64,000 nucleotides of DNA from Aquitalea aquatica (GTDB lineage: Bacteria; Pseudomonadota; Gammaproteobacteria; Burkholderiales; Chromobacteriaceae). Position 1 is the first letter of the stretch. Each line of letters begins with the position of its first letter. The translations under genes and the position numbers were made by a program. Positions 63,745-64,000 of this stretch are shown one piece after another. The stretch spans positions 62,001 through 126,000 of the forward strand of contig NZ_JACERN010000030.1 of NCBI RefSeq assembly GCF_013911085.1, in the 5' to 3' direction. Under the pieces are notes generated by a model. The model worked only from the letters and a program-made list of their open reading frames with translations. It made no database searches and was not told where the DNA came from.

Positions 63745-64000
63745 TCAAGCCCAGTCGCAAGACTGGGCTTTTTCATTGCCCGCGCAACATAAGCTCTCCG
63801 CACGAGCCTGCAAGGCAATCTCTACTGCAGCTCCCTTGGGTAGTTCAGCCACCCCTACTGATGTACGTGCATGACGCCCAACATCACCCATCACCTGCAG
63901 CAACAGTTCCGATGCAGCATCAGCCACCTCGCTCTGCTGTGTGAAACCGGCCGCCGAACGCACATAAACCGTCATGGTCAACATGCGGGCAATCTGATCC
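63745..64000 (-). CDS. RidA/YjgF-family protein, N-terminus beyond window
   Basis: About 85 C-terminal residues of a RidA-family protein, which hydrolyses reactive enamine/imine intermediates. MTVYVRSAAGFTQQSEVADA, RHARTSVGVAELPKGAAVEI and the catalytic Arg in the R-(T/S)-(S/A)-V-x-V segment are typical. The C-terminus is longer than in RidA itself (SLCCAGNEKAQSCDWA beyond the usual end), and the tail is encoded by the tRNA terminator. The start lies past the right edge. Confidence 0.85.
   Translation of the reverse strand, partial: DQIARMLTMTVYVRSAAGFTQQSEVADAASELLLQVMGDVGRHARTSVGVAELPKGAAVEIALQARAESLCCAGNEKAQSCDWA
63747..63773 (+). terminator. terminator of the tRNA array, inside the RidA-like coding region
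   Basis: Ten-bp perfect stem AAGCCCAGTC / GACTGGGCTT with a GCAA loop and TTT. It lies 12 bases past the last tRNA. The same bases, read on the minus strand, encode the last residues of the RidA-family protein. Confidence 0.88.

Overview
The window is a contiguous stretch of bacterial chromosome that looks like a flagellated, facultatively aerobic betaproteobacterium. The gene content and order (ccoNOQP-ccoG-ccoH; sdhCDAB-sdhE-gltA / sucAB-lpd-sucCD with a GntR gene and mdh upstream; flhBAFG-fliA) suggest the Neisseriales (Chromobacterium / Aquitalea / Vogesella-like). The genus is inference; no search was run. Coding density is high, and most long open frames opposite these genes are antisense shadows.

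Layout. 0-5.1 kb: an alpha/beta hydrolase cut by the window edge, aminopeptidase N and an M61 peptidase, all on the minus strand. 5.1-11.3 kb: a cbb3 oxidase locus behind a textbook class II FNR/Anr promoter, followed by ccoG, ccoH and a YbaY-like lipoprotein. 11.3-13.0 kb: tryptophanase (tnaA), preceded by an unlisted 35-codon ORF that matches the TnaC arrest peptide in the spacing of its key residues. 13.1-15.1 kb: a LemA / TPM-domain (YgcG-like) operon. 15.3-16.7 kb: a POT peptide transporter. 16.8-20.5 kb: four overlapping or closely spaced genes (ArnT-like, ArnC-like GT2, GtrA-like, YdjC/NaxD-like deacetylase), which together make a plausible lipid A amino-sugar modification pathway. 20.5-26.7 kb: a pseudouridine synthase, a hotdog thioesterase, a SprA-like protein, an OmpA lipoprotein, lrgAB with a divergent LysR regulator, and two small lipoproteins.

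26.8-42.1 kb is a TCA-cycle supercluster on the minus strand: sdhC-sdhD-sdhA-sdhB-sdhE-gltA, then sucA-sucB-(small membrane protein)-lpdA-sucC-sucD. It is headed by a HutC-type GntR gene, with mdh divergent on the plus strand. A perfect 16-bp palindrome lies in the gntR-mdh gap. 42.2-45.0 kb: prfB with its programmed +1 frameshift, then lysS. 45.0-45.6 kb: an AT-rich gene-poor stretch with G5-rich repeats and one small ORF, possibly an integration scar.

45.6-49.5 kb: two c-di-GMP enzymes. 49.8-51.8 kb: an MTA/SAH-deaminase-type amidohydrolase and ubiG. 52.2-54.3 kb: an FCD-type GntR regulator, folA and thyA. 54.5-61.8 kb: flhB-flhA-flhF-flhG-fliA-motA, where flhG has a degenerate P-loop and motA has no motB after it. 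61.8-63.2 kb: a DEDD exonuclease / GIY-YIG fusion. 63.35-63.77 kb: a perfectly duplicated tRNA-Arg(ACG) / tRNA-Glu(TTC) array with a strong promoter and a terminator. The window ends in a RidA-family gene cut by the edge. I saw no IS element, prophage or CRISPR array.
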